From Verrucomicrobiota bacterium (GTDB taxonomy: Bacteria; Verrucomicrobiota; Verrucomicrobiia; Verrucomicrobiales; Akkermansiaceae), in the NCBI GenBank assembly GCA_027619375.1, contig JAQCFL010000007.1:1-41238 (forward strand): 41,238 nt of DNA, written 5' to 3'. Shown one piece after another: positions 6,701-13,671 of the stretch. The notes under the pieces are model-generated. The model did no database searches. It was not told the DNA's origin and was given only the letters and a program-made list of their open reading frames with translations. A program made the translations under genes and the position numbers. How positions within the stretch are numbered: the stretch's first letter is position 1; each line of letters starts with the position of its first letter.

Positions 6701-7975
6701 ATGAGTTGGGAATTGTCGGAATTCGGGCGCGGCCTGTGCAGCGGGAGCGGGATCGGCGAGCTGATGGATGATCTCGGGCACGCCTTGGCGCAGGGCGGGG
6801 GGCGGGTCCTGATGCTGGGGGGCGGTCAGCCGGCGCACATTCCGGAGATGGATGCGCTGTGGCGGAAGAGGATGGAGGAGATTTCGGCGCAGCCGGGGGC
6901 TCTGGAGCACCTGCTAGGCAACTACGAGCCGCCGGTGGGGAACATGGCGTTTCGCGAGGCGATTGCGGGGCTCTTCCATCGGCAATTCGGTTGGGCGATC
7001 GGGCCGGAGCATGTGGGGATCACGATGGGCGGGCAGACGGCCTTCTTCCTGCTGTTCAATTCACTGGCCGGGAGATTTGCGGACGGGCGGCGGAAGAAGA
7101 TCCTCCTGCCCCTCGTGCCGGAATATATCGGTTACGCGAATCAGTCGGTGGGTGGCGATCTCTTCCGCGCCGTGAAGCCACGGATCGAGGAGACCGGACC
7201 GCATCGGTTCAAGTACCGGGTCGATTTCGAGGCACTGGAGGTGAGCGAGGACATCGCCGCGATCTGTGTGTCGCGCCCGACGAACCCGACCGGCAACGTG
7301 CTGACCGACAACGAAGTGGCGAAGCTCGCGGCGCTGGCGGAGTCCCACAACATCCCGTTGATCATCGACAATGCCTACGGGGCGCCGTTTCCGAACGTGA
7401 TCTTCACCGAGGCCACGCCGGTGTGGAACGAGAACATCATCCTGACCCTGAGCCTTTCGAAGCTCGGCCTGCCGGGCACACGGACGGGGATCGTCATTGC
7501 GCGGGAGGAGATGATCCGTCGGATTTCCTCGATGACCTCCATCGTGGGACTTTCGAACACGAACACCGGACAGGCCATCATGCAGCCGTTGGTGGAGAGT
7601 GGGGAGGTGCTGCGGTTGAGCAAGGAAGTGGTGAAGCCGTACTATCAGGAAAAATCATTGCAGGCGCTGGGATGGGTGAGGGAATTTTTCGATGACGTCC
7701 TGCCCTACCGCGTACACGTCAGTGAGGGGGCGTTGTTCCTCTGGATGTGGTTTGAAGACCTGCCGATTACGGCGCGGGAACTCTATGTGCGATTGAAGGC
7801 CCGCGATGTGTTGGTGGTGCCGGGGCATTACTTCTTCTTCGGGTTGGAGGACGAGGATTGGCGCCATCGTCAGGAATGCATCCGCGTGACCTTCACGATG
7901 CCGGAAGAGGTGGTGCGGAAGGGGTTCCAGATTATCGCGGAAGAGGTGGCGAGGGCGTATGCGGCCGAGGCGTAA
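6701..7975 (+). CDS. avtA: valine--pyruvate aminotransferase-like PLP enzyme
   Basis: 424-residue fold-type I aminotransferase. MLGGGQPAHIPEM (about 38-50) and YEPPVGNMAFREAIAGLF resemble AvtA, which transfers the valine amino group to pyruvate to give alanine. SRPTNPTGNVLTDNEV carries the conserved Asn, IIDNAYGAPFPN the cofactor-pairing Asp and Tyr, and SLSKLGLPGTRTG the PLP lysine, Lys254. The C-terminal HRQECIRVTF holds the carboxylate-binding arginine. Length agrees with AvtA (about 417). The ATG at 6701 is the first in frame and follows a gap without other starts. Monocistronic. The closest name is AvtA; other class I aminotransferases with similar amino ends cannot be excluded. Confidence 0.87.
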   Translation: MSWELSEFGRGLCSGSGIGELMDDLGHALAQGGGRVLMLGGGQPAHIPEMDALWRKRMEEISAQPGALEHLLGNYEPPVGNMAFREAIAGLFHRQFGWAIGPEHVGITMGGQTAFFLLFNSLAGRFADGRRKKILLPLVPEYIGYANQSVGGDLFRAVKPRIEETGPHRFKYRVDFEALEVSEDIAAICVSRPTNPTGNVLTDNEVAKLAALAESHNIPLIIDNAYGAPFPNVIFTEATPVWNENIILTLSLSKLGLPGTRTGIVIAREEMIRRISSMTSIVGLSNTNTGQAIMQPLVESGEVLRLSKEVVKPYYQEKSLQALGWVREFFDDVLPYRVHVSEGALFLWMWFEDLPITARELYVRLKARDVLVVPGHYFFFGLEDEDWRHRQECIRVTFTMPEEVVRKGFQIIAEEVARAYAAEA

Positions 7976-8037
7976 CGATTGATGAGATGGCGCGATCCTG
8001 AAATCGTTCTTAACCGTGTGCCCTTGATCACTGACGC

Positions 8038-8406
8038 CTACTCCGCCCAGACCTTGCTCTGCAGATCCTCGCGGTCGACGAATTCGAGGGTGGCGAGGTG
8101 GGTGGCTTCCATGATGACGGGTGGGGCCATGCCGGCTTCAAAGGCCTCTTTCCAACGCTCCGCGCACAAACACCAGCGGTCGCCGGGGACCAGTCCCGGG
8201 AAGTGGAACTCGGGGCGCGGGGTGGAAAGGTCGTTGCCGGCTTGTTTGGAGAATTGCAGGAAATCCGGGGTCATCACCACGCAGACCGTGTGCACCCCGC
8301 GGTCGTCCGGGCCCAATCGGCAATGCCCGTCCCGCATGAAGCCGGTCAGCGGATCCATCCCGCAGGGTTGCAGCGGACCGCCGAGGACGTTGCTTTGTTC
8401 GCGCAT
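8038..8406 (-). CDS. DUF2237 family protein
   Basis: 122 residues matching the DUF2237 (COG3651) pattern end to end: NVLGGPLQPCGMDPLTGFMR, then RDGHCRLGPDDRGVHTVCVV, FLQFSKQAGNDLSTP, FPGLVPGDRWCLCAERWKEA and a final APPVIMEATHLATLEFVDRE. The conserved cysteines (CGM, GHC, HTVC, WCLC) are all present and could bind a metal, but the family has no established function. No signal peptide. It converges with the aminotransferase (62-bp gap). The 8407-8576 stretch upstream has no convincing gene. Confidence 0.88.
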   Translation of the reverse strand: MREQSNVLGGPLQPCGMDPLTGFMRDGHCRLGPDDRGVHTVCVVMTPDFLQFSKQAGNDLSTPRPEFHFPGLVPGDRWCLCAERWKEAFEAGMAPPVIMEATHLATLEFVDREDLQSKVWAE

Positions 8407-8576
8407 CTACACTGTGTCGCCGAGGTCGGGGTGCATTTCAAGCATGAAGCCGAAACCACGGAAGAAGATCCGGCCCGAGGATTCAAGGATGGTGACCGAG
8501 GATGTCGGCGAAGGGCGTTATCTGCTCACCTGAGTGGAGAACGGCGCTTTCGCAAGGCAAGTCGGGAAAGCGAACA

Positions 8577-8607
8577 GAGCCGCTCCCGTTCAGAACAGGA
8601 GCGGCTC
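8577..8607 (-). terminator. stem-loop, probable terminator of the LVIVD gene
   Basis: A perfect 10-bp stem (GAGCCGCTCC at 8577-8586, GGAGCGGCTC at 8598-8607) with an 11-base loop. Read on the minus strand it lies about 60 bases past the LVIVD stop codon and is followed by TGTTCGCTTT, a weak T-rich tail. On the plus strand the following bases are GGGGAAAGG, which does not suit termination. Confidence 0.6.
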
Positions 8608-8665
8608 GGGGAAAGGAACAAGTTGGAGCGGAGGCAGTGACACCTCGACCCGCCACTTGTCATGA

Positions 8666-10009
8666 TTAGCGTTTCCGCACCCTGGAGGTGTCGCGGCCTC
8701 CGAAGTCGGAGTCCACCTGCACACTGCGGGGCTTGTGGTTCTCGGCTACCGTGATGGTGTAGGTGCCGCTTCCCGGCTGGTAGGTCATGGTCCCGTAGCC
8801 GTCGAGGGTCAGGGTGGCCGCCGGAGCAAGGGAACTTGTCGCCTCGACCACCAGTTGGTTGGTCCGGCGGAACCAATCGGCGGAGTTGATGGTGACGGTG
8901 TCGACGAGTCCGAGGACATGGAGTCCGCTGGTGCTGTGGCTCACGTAGATGGCCTCATCGGTGGGGAAGACTCCGTAGGCACCGTTGCCCACGTAGGCGG
9001 CGGACCCCGGATCGGTGTCGAACCAGGCGAGTTGGGTCGGGGCGGCCTTGTTGCTGATGTCGAGCACGTGCATCCCGTCCTGGAAATGGGAGAGGTAGGC
9101 GTAGTCGCCCTTCACCACGACGTTGTGCATGAGCGCGCCCGTGCCGCTGGTCCAACTGCCGGTGAGGACCGGGTTGGAGGGGGTGGAGATGTCCCAGATC
9201 CGCAGGCCGATGCCCGTGTAGGCATCGGTGGTCAGGAGATGCTGGCCGTCGTCGGTCGGATACACGCCATAGGTGTAGGCTCCCGCATAGTTCTCGTGGG
9301 CCACGAGGACGGGGAAGGCGGGATTGCTGACGTCGTGGATCGCGAAGCCGGCCCCGAGCCAGCTCGAGAAGCAGAGGTTTCCCTGCACGAAGATCTCGTG
9401 CGATTGACCGGGGATGGTGCCGTAGATCGTGAGGGGGGGATAGATCGAGGAGAGCCACAGCGGACCCGCGGGGTTTGTCACATCGAAGACCTCCACAGCG
9501 GAGCTGGTGCGTGAGGCCACGTAGGCCTGCACGGTGTTGCCGTTCTCGTGGATGTGCAGGTTGTGGGCGTTGGCTCCGAGGTGATACCAGGCGCCGGCCC
9601 CCCACTCGATCCGTCCGACTTCCACCGGAGCGGCCGGGTTGGAGACATCGTACATGAAGACGCCCACGTGGGGGGTGGGGCTTCCGTTTGGCACGGTGTT
9701 GGCCATGTAGGCGATCCCGTTGACCACCTCGACGTCGCCGATGTCGATGTTGGGGACTCCCGGGAAGGGGCGGATGGTTGCCACCTTGTAGGGGTTCTCC
9801 TTGTCGGCGGCGTTGATGACATCCACGCCGTCTTCGCCCCGGGCGACGTAAACGTAGTCGCCCTCGGCCCAGAGGTCATGACTGTGGCCTCCGAGGGGGA
9901 GGTTCGCGAGTTCTTCGGTGTTCAGATATTGCGCGCTGGCGGGGAACGCTGATAGCGCAAGGGTGGCTGCGGCGAGAGCCGCACCAACGTTGTTGATGGT
10001 TAGTTTCAT
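8666..10009 (-). CDS. secreted LVIVD-repeat beta-propeller protein
   Basis: 447 residues with a clear Sec signal (NNVGAALAAATLALSAFPASA, cleavage after ASA about residue 26). The mature part repeats blocks of about 45-50 residues of the LVIVD type: YVYVARGEDGVDVINAADKE, VFMYDVSNPAAPVEVG, AVEVFDVTNPAGPLW, FAIHDVSNPAFPVLVAHEN, LRIWDISTPSNPVL and MHVLDISNKAAPTQLAWFD. Each has a D-(I/V)-(S/T)-N-P turn and together they probably form a propeller exposed outside the cytoplasm. The final 70 residues (SADWFRRTNQLVVEATSSLA onward) form a separate beta domain. No catalytic motif. Such proteins are often extracellular scaffolds. Monocistronic with a hairpin downstream. Confidence 0.85.
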   Translation of the reverse strand: MKLTINNVGAALAAATLALSAFPASAQYLNTEELANLPLGGHSHDLWAEGDYVYVARGEDGVDVINAADKENPYKVATIRPFPGVPNIDIGDVEVVNGIAYMANTVPNGSPTPHVGVFMYDVSNPAAPVEVGRIEWGAGAWYHLGANAHNLHIHENGNTVQAYVASRTSSAVEVFDVTNPAGPLWLSSIYPPLTIYGTIPGQSHEIFVQGNLCFSSWLGAGFAIHDVSNPAFPVLVAHENYAGAYTYGVYPTDDGQHLLTTDAYTGIGLRIWDISTPSNPVLTGSWTSGTGALMHNVVVKGDYAYLSHFQDGMHVLDISNKAAPTQLAWFDTDPGSAAYVGNGAYGVFPTDEAIYVSHSTSGLHVLGLVDTVTINSADWFRRTNQLVVEATSSLAPAATLTLDGYGTMTYQPGSGTYTITVAENHKPRSVQVDSDFGGRDTSRVRKR

Positions 10010-10257
10010 GGTGCTTGTTTTTGTGTGAGGACCGTACGGGAATGCAGGTCATCCGACCTGACAGCAGTGGCGGGGGAAGGTGTCTGATAGACTCCACCCC
10101 TTTTGTTGCCGGCAGGTCTCCCCCTCAACCGCAGGCGCTGGCTGCGATTTTCAATTTTTTTTTTCCGATCCCGTGTTGAGGACGCCCTGGCCGAGGACCT
10201 GAAGGAGATCGGCTACGATGGGCTCTCTGGTTAGCCGCATTGTGCGGGGGCGGGGGT

Positions 10258-10404
10258 AGGTTCCTGGTGGTGGGTGGTTACGCGGGGATGTTTCACACCG
10301 AGCCGCGCTTTACGAAGGATCTGGACCTTTGGATCGAGCCGACGAGGGAGAATGCGGAACGGTTCTCTATTGCTTGTGTGGCAGCGGAGAAAGGATCACG
10401 TTGA
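10258..10404 (+). pseudogene. remnant of a nucleotidyltransferase-fold gene (MNT-type)
   Basis: The frame reads RFLVVGGYAGMFHTEPRFTK and continues DLDLWIEPTRENAERF before drifting to a stop at 10402-10404. VVGGYA...TKDLDLWIEPT is the active-site block of small nucleotidyltransferase-fold proteins (GG...DxD), often antitoxin partners. No start codon, upstream domain or C-terminal portion is visible, and the stop abuts the next gene. This is therefore a degraded fragment of about 45 meaningful codons. The rest of 10010-10257 holds only the upstream region of the LVIVD gene, including a T-tract near 10152-10165. Confidence 0.65.
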
Positions 10405-10410
10405 GGCGCA

Positions 10411-11013
10411 ATGATGGAGGAGCGCTGGAGGGGATTGTGTGCTCGATTAGCGATCGAGGAGGGAGGTCAGTGGGAGCGGTTTGTATCCGCGTATGGTCCG
10501 GAGGAACGGGCCTATCACAATTTGAGGCATGTGGAGGATTGCCTGGCTCGGTTCGACGAGCATTTGGAGCTGGTGGGAGATCCGGTCGCGGTGGAGTTCG
10601 CCATTTGGTTTCACGATGTGGTCTATGACACGAAGGCTTCCGACAATGAGGAGCGGAGTGGGGCGGCGGCGATGGAGTTCTTGGGCGAGGCGGATCTTGG
10701 TTGGCGGGTGGCGGAGCTGATTTTGGCGACAAAGCATGCCGGGGAGTGGGGTTCGGGTGACGCCGGGGTTCTCTGCGATATTGATTTGAGTATCTTGGGG
10801 AGAACGCCGGAGCGCTACGACGAGTATGCTGCGGCTATTCGTCAGGAGTATGGATGGGTGGCCGAGGAGGATTATGTGTCGGGGCGGGCTAAGGTGCTGA
10901 AGGGGCTTCTGGCGCGGGAGAGGATCTTTGGGACGGAGGCGTTTTGGGAACGCTATGAGCTGCAGGCGCGGGAGAATATGGAGGAGGAGATGGCTCGATT
11001 GGGAGGGAGGTAA
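10411..11013 (+). CDS. predicted metal-dependent HD-superfamily phosphohydrolase (COG4339)
   Basis: 200 residues. YHNLRHVEDCLARF gives two histidines (H36, H40) and VEFAIWFHDVVYDTKASDNE the HD pair (H68-D69); CDIDLSILGRTPERYDEYA near 125-143 is the conserved second acidic block of COG4339, and VAEEDYVSGRAKVLKGLL follows. These proteins are predicted hydrolases with unknown substrates. No signal or membrane segment. Two ATG codons stand in tandem at 10411; either may be used. Its 5' end directly abuts the nucleotidyltransferase remnant, so a rearrangement may have replaced its natural upstream region. Confidence 0.82.
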   Translation: MMEERWRGLCARLAIEEGGQWERFVSAYGPEERAYHNLRHVEDCLARFDEHLELVGDPVAVEFAIWFHDVVYDTKASDNEERSGAAAMEFLGEADLGWRVAELILATKHAGEWGSGDAGVLCDIDLSILGRTPERYDEYAAAIRQEYGWVAEEDYVSGRAKVLKGLLARERIFGTEAFWERYELQARENMEEEMARLGGR

Positions 11014-11111
11014 AGGGGGTTGCTGGCCAAACGTGTTCGGCATGGTGAATGCTGAACTGGTAATGGCCCTCAATGAAGGCGGGGCCATTTCTCGCCGAGG
11101 CTACCTTCTCC

Positions 11112-11366
11112 GAATTTCCAACCGACAAGCTCCAAATAAAGTTCAAATCCAAGACCAGCTCTCAACTGCTGAAACTCGTTGCCACATCCAGAATCGCGAA
11201 TGACAACCACGAGAGTCCGAGTTGATGCCTCTCCTGCGATTCGTTTTCTGACTTGGAGCCTGATGACTGGAATTTATTTGGAAATTGGCCCGTGGAAATT
11301 CAACCCTGCATCCGGATCAACCCGCCAACTTGTTAAAGCGCGATCCATGCCGAACACTGTTGGTTG
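11112..11366 (+). repeat. dispersed repeat family A, copy 2
   Basis: Near-collinear with 5676-5937: starts GAATTTCCAACCGACAAGC, keeps GTTGCCACATCCAGAATCGC, TGGAATTTATTTGGAAATTG and CATGCCGAACACTGTTGG. A short extra match, GTGTTCGGCAT at about 11034, is the reverse complement of the repeat end and suggests a nested or decayed copy just upstream. Confidence 0.85.
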
Positions 11367-11369
11367 CCT

Positions 11370-11480
11370 GCACCCGGTCAGGGTGCGGGGACATTGATGG
11401 GGCGGATCCCATGACTGAAGTCATGGGCTTTGTGCCGCGGGCCTTTCAGGGCCGGAGAAGGGGGGCCGGTCGCAGACCGG
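11370..11480. repeat. cluster of successive short palindromes (REP-like)
   Basis: Several hairpins follow one another: GCACCC/GGGTGC (11370-11386), CCCATGAC TGAA GTCATGGG (11408-11427, 8-bp perfect stem), GGCC/GGCC around TTTCAG (11440-11453) and GCCGGTC GCA GACCGGC (11464-11480, 7-bp stem). They lie between repeat A copy 2 and the 3' end of the minus-strand gene at 11498. They could act as a bidirectional mRNA end or simply be repeats. Confidence 0.7.
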
Positions 11481-11497
11481 CGCTCCCAGTGGGGGGT

Positions 11498-11779
11498 CTA
11501 GGTGAAAGCCATGATGGCCTTCGTGATGGCCTCTTCCGTGCCAGGCTCGGTGCGGATGAAGAGTTCCTGGAGTCCCTTTTCGGACTGCATGGCGGCTTTG
11601 ATGCCTCCGGGGACCTGGCGCTGGACTTTGATGGAGCCGGTGGTGCTGCCAGCGCCGAGCGATTTGCCGCCGTAGGATCGGCCGATGATCACCCCCACCA
11701 CGCCATCCAGGGCTTCGATCCGTTTCATGATCGCCTTGCCCTCCTTGGAGGTGGATTGGTGGCGTCCGCGGGAGGGCAT
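11498..11779 (-). CDS. small conserved protein, possibly DUF2103-like
   Basis: 93 residues: RGRHQSTSKEGKAIMKRIEA, GVVGVIIGRSYGGKSLG, TTGSIKVQRQVPGGIKAAM and SEKGLQELFIRTEPGTEEAI. The order of an RH-x-ST start, a G-x-(I/V)-x-GR strand, a beta strand ending in GG-K and then KG-x-QE-(L/V)-F(I/V) resembles the DUF2103 predicted metal-binding family, but this is a remote pattern match made by eye. No signal or membrane segment. ATG 11779 is the first start after a non-coding stretch. The intergenic 11780-12055 has no other gene I can support. Confidence 0.55.
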   Translation of the reverse strand: MPSRGRHQSTSKEGKAIMKRIEALDGVVGVIIGRSYGGKSLGAGSTTGSIKVQRQVPGGIKAAMQSEKGLQELFIRTEPGTEEAITKAIMAFT

Positions 11780-12055
11780 GGGGTCGCTTTAGGGTGTTTG
11801 GGGCAGGAGTGCCAATGGAAAGCGAGGGGCGAGGGACGGCCGCGACGGAATCATGGTGAGGGCGCTGTTTCGTTCGGCCCCCCGAATTTCCTAGGAAAGG
11901 GTTCCCGGCGGCCCCATATTGTATTGGTTCCGTTCGGTTTTTGCCTTGGAGGCGTGGCTGGATCTTCTTCCGAAGAGTCCAGCCCTGATCGGAATCCGCC
12001 ATCTGTTCCGATCCATTCCGGAGGGGGCTGATGCCAACAACAAACCAACACGACC

Positions 12056-12196
12056 ATGGGAGACAAATCACCGAAATCGAAGAACAAGGACAACGCCCAG
12101 AAGGCAGGCAAGGCCGCCGCGGCGGATCAACAGAAGAAAAAGAACGCCGCGGCCAAGCAGGTTCAGCCTGTGGCTCCGCCGAAGAAGAAAAAGTAG
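12056..12196 (+). CDS. 46-residue lysine/alanine-rich peptide (MGDKSPKSK family)
   Basis: The frame reads MGDKSPKSKNKDNAQKAGKA, continues with Ala- and Lys-rich sequence and ends QPVAPPKKKK before TAG at 12194-12196. I recognise this as a short conserved peptide type found in Verrucomicrobiota and other bacteria, with a constant MGDKSPKSK start, an Ala/Lys middle and a PPKKK-type end; no function is established. It is strongly basic and probably disordered. There is no strong Shine-Dalgarno before ATG 12056. Its short length makes it easy to miss in gene calling. Confidence 0.65.
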   Translation: MGDKSPKSKNKDNAQKAGKAAAADQQKKKNAAAKQVQPVAPPKKKK

Positions 12197-12215
12197 GGCG
12201 GGGAGGCCCCTGGCC

Positions 12216-12766
12216 TTATTCGTTGTCCAGACCGAGTGCTTGGCGCAGGATCTTCCGTTCGGCGGAGGTGAGGTGCAGCAGAATGGTCTGATCCTCGCCG
12301 CCACCGATGACGAAATCGATGCCGGTGCGGAGGAGTCGGAGCGGCAGGCCGAGTTCGGCGGTGTCGGAGGTGGCCTTTTCCCATGCGGAGTACCACTGCT
12401 CGAGATTATCTGAGGAGGGATAGGGCGCGCCTTGCTGGAAGATCCAGCCAAGGTGTTTGATCAGGCCTTCGCCAAGAACGGGGGAGAATTGATGGCTCTG
12501 GTAGGCCTCGAAGAGTGCGGAGACCTTTTCGTGCCTTGATTCGGAGTTCCGCCCGGCGGAGAACAACATGCTGATTGAGGGCACTTTCCCTGACTCGCTC
12601 CGCGGCGTCCGTCAGGAGATCTCGCCATTGGACGAGGATGAACTCCAGTTCCTCCGGCGGTCATGACGACGCTTTGCTGTTCGATGGTGTCCCAAATTTG
12701 GCCGATGCTCTCGTCCCGTCCGACGACGGCCTTGGTGTCGATCAGGCCACCTGGATTTGCTTTCAT
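12216..12766 (-). pseudogene. decayed AAA-type ATPase gene with internal deletion and frameshifts
   Basis: From ATG 12766 the frame gives MKANPGGLIDTKAVVGRDES then IGQIWDTIEQQSVVMTAG, the amino end of AAA/STAND ATPases (VVGRD... just before the P-loop). The P-loop region is missing. A second frame then gives ELEFILVQWRDLLTDAAERV (about 12655-12590), and a third (12584-12216) gives SESRHEKVSALFEAYQSHQF and, at the end, SAERKILRQALGLDNE. The three pieces read in order as the amino end, middle and C-terminus of one protein with the ATPase core lost. The last 122-codon frame is open but has no independent start signal. Confidence 0.6.
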
Positions 12767-12960
12767 GCCGAATTTATACGCGTGCATAAACGTGCGTTAA
12801 TATGAACGTATGTTTCGAAAGGTCGATGAGAGGAATTGTGCCACAAAATTAGGGATTTAGCCGTGCCAGTTTGTTGAGCGAGGATCTCACTTTCTCAGTT
12901 TCTCCCGGGTGCGCATTCCCTTCGACAACACATACGCCCGGCTGCCGGGGCGGTTTTAGT

Positions 12961-12986
12961 TGCAGATGCAGGTGCAGGTGCAGGTG
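12961..12986. repeat. hexamer tandem repeat TGCAGG
   Basis: TGCAGA followed by three TGCAGG units and a degenerate fifth, next to a GGGGGC run. It lies downstream of the minus-strand operon. Apart from this and the stem-loop below, 12767-13062 shows no gene. Confidence 0.6.
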
Positions 12987-13017
12987 TTGATGGCGGGGGC
13001 GGGGGCGGGCTTGCTGT

Positions 13018-13056
13018 CTCGACCTTTCCCGCGAGGACTCGGGGAAACTGGTCGAG
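13018..13056 (-). other. long stem-loop just past the end of the fkbH-MBOAT operon
   Basis: CTCGACCTTTCCC (13018-13030) pairs with GGGAAA CT GGTCGAG (13042-13056), a 13-bp stem with a two-base bulge. It begins seven bases past the stop codon of the 47-codon gene on the minus strand. No T-tract follows on that strand, so it may protect the mRNA 3' end rather than terminate transcription. Confidence 0.5.
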
Positions 13057-13062
13057 GTCGGC

Positions 13063-13206
13063 TCAATTGCCCTCCGGGGAGATCTCGAACCCCTGGGTCA
13101 GCGCAAAGAGCAGCTGAATGGCGGCTTTGCCCCAGATGCTGTAGGAAATGACGAGGGCGCACCCGAGTCCGATGCGCCAAAGGTTCGACCAGCAGTTCAT
13201 TTTCAT
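13063..13206 (-). CDS. 47-residue small membrane protein at the operon end
   Basis: Reads MKMNCWSNLWRIGLGCALVI, then SYSIWGKAAIQLLFALTQGF and EISPEGN. One or two hydrophobic segments (about 12-22 and 28-38) suggest an inner-membrane peptide. ATG 13206 is only six bases past the stop codon of the upstream VOC gene, so it is probably translated as the last gene of the fkbH-ACP-MBOAT operon. No family recognised. Its short length would hide it from default gene finders. Confidence 0.5.
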   Translation of the reverse strand: MKMNCWSNLWRIGLGCALVISYSIWGKAAIQLLFALTQGFEISPEGN

Positions 13207-13212
13207 GGTCAA

Positions 13213-13671
13213 TTATTGCCGGGCGGTCGGGCTTTCAAAGCGGTGTGCGAAATCGAGGCCCTCGATCAATTCGATGATGAAATCGTCCGGGGTGTAGAGA
13301 AAGCAAATCAGGTTTCCGCCAAAGGCGATTGCTGGTGCGGGTGGCGAAATGACGAAGTAGCCGAGCGCCCTGCAATGCTCGATGGCCTCGTCCATGGCGG
13401 CCACCCGGTAGGCCAGGTGGTTCAAGACGTTGGCCTTGCGATCCAGAACCTGCGCGATGGGAGAATCGCTGGCGAGTGGCCTGATGAGTTCGATCACCGG
13501 GGCATGGGGGGAGAGGCCGAACTGCACCTCCACCTTTTGGATGGGGTCCTGGAACACCTCGCTCCAGGCATCGATGCCGTGAATACCCCCGACCGATGTT
13601 CGGGTCGCGGAGAAATCGCGGCAAACGAGGCCGAGATGATCGAAACGGAACTGTTCAGAGGTCGGCATCAT
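13213..13671 (-). CDS. VOC (glyoxalase-superfamily) protein
   Basis: 152 residues with the paired beta-alpha-beta-beta-beta layout of vicinal oxygen chelate enzymes. FDHLGLVCRDF (about 9-19) opens the first module, VIELIRPLASDSP is its metal-ligand strand, LNHLAYRVAAMDEAIEHCRA opens the second and FIIELIEG closes it. His and Glu ligands (HLGLV, ELI, HLAYR, ELI) are all present. It resembles methylmalonyl-CoA epimerase and similar small VOC proteins, which abstract a proton alpha to a thioester. Two ATGs stand at 13671 and 13668. It overlaps the upstream methyltransferase gene by 17 bp, so the two are probably co-translated. In this operon an epimerase or isomerase acting on the acyl group is plausible but unproven. 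Confidence 0.82.
   Translation of the reverse strand: MMPTSEQFRFDHLGLVCRDFSATRTSVGGIHGIDAWSEVFQDPIQKVEVQFGLSPHAPVIELIRPLASDSPIAQVLDRKANVLNHLAYRVAAMDEAIEHCRALGYFVISPPAPAIAFGGNLICFLYTPDDFIIELIEGLDFAHRFESPTARQ

Noticed and set aside
8407-8576. Possible small gene upstream of the DUF2237 gene (minus-strand MLEMHPDLGDTV frame)
   Set aside because: Only a dozen codons after the ATG and no recognisable homology.
11498-11779. SUI1/eIF1-like translation factor for the 93-residue protein
   Set aside because: The size fits, but the SUI1 signature is absent; the DUF2103-like pattern fits better.
12031-12291. Plus-strand frame starting at ATG 12031 with a better Shine-Dalgarno
   Set aside because: Its Arg/Gly-rich product has no family look, while the overlapping frame from 12056 gives the conserved MGDKSPKSK peptide.
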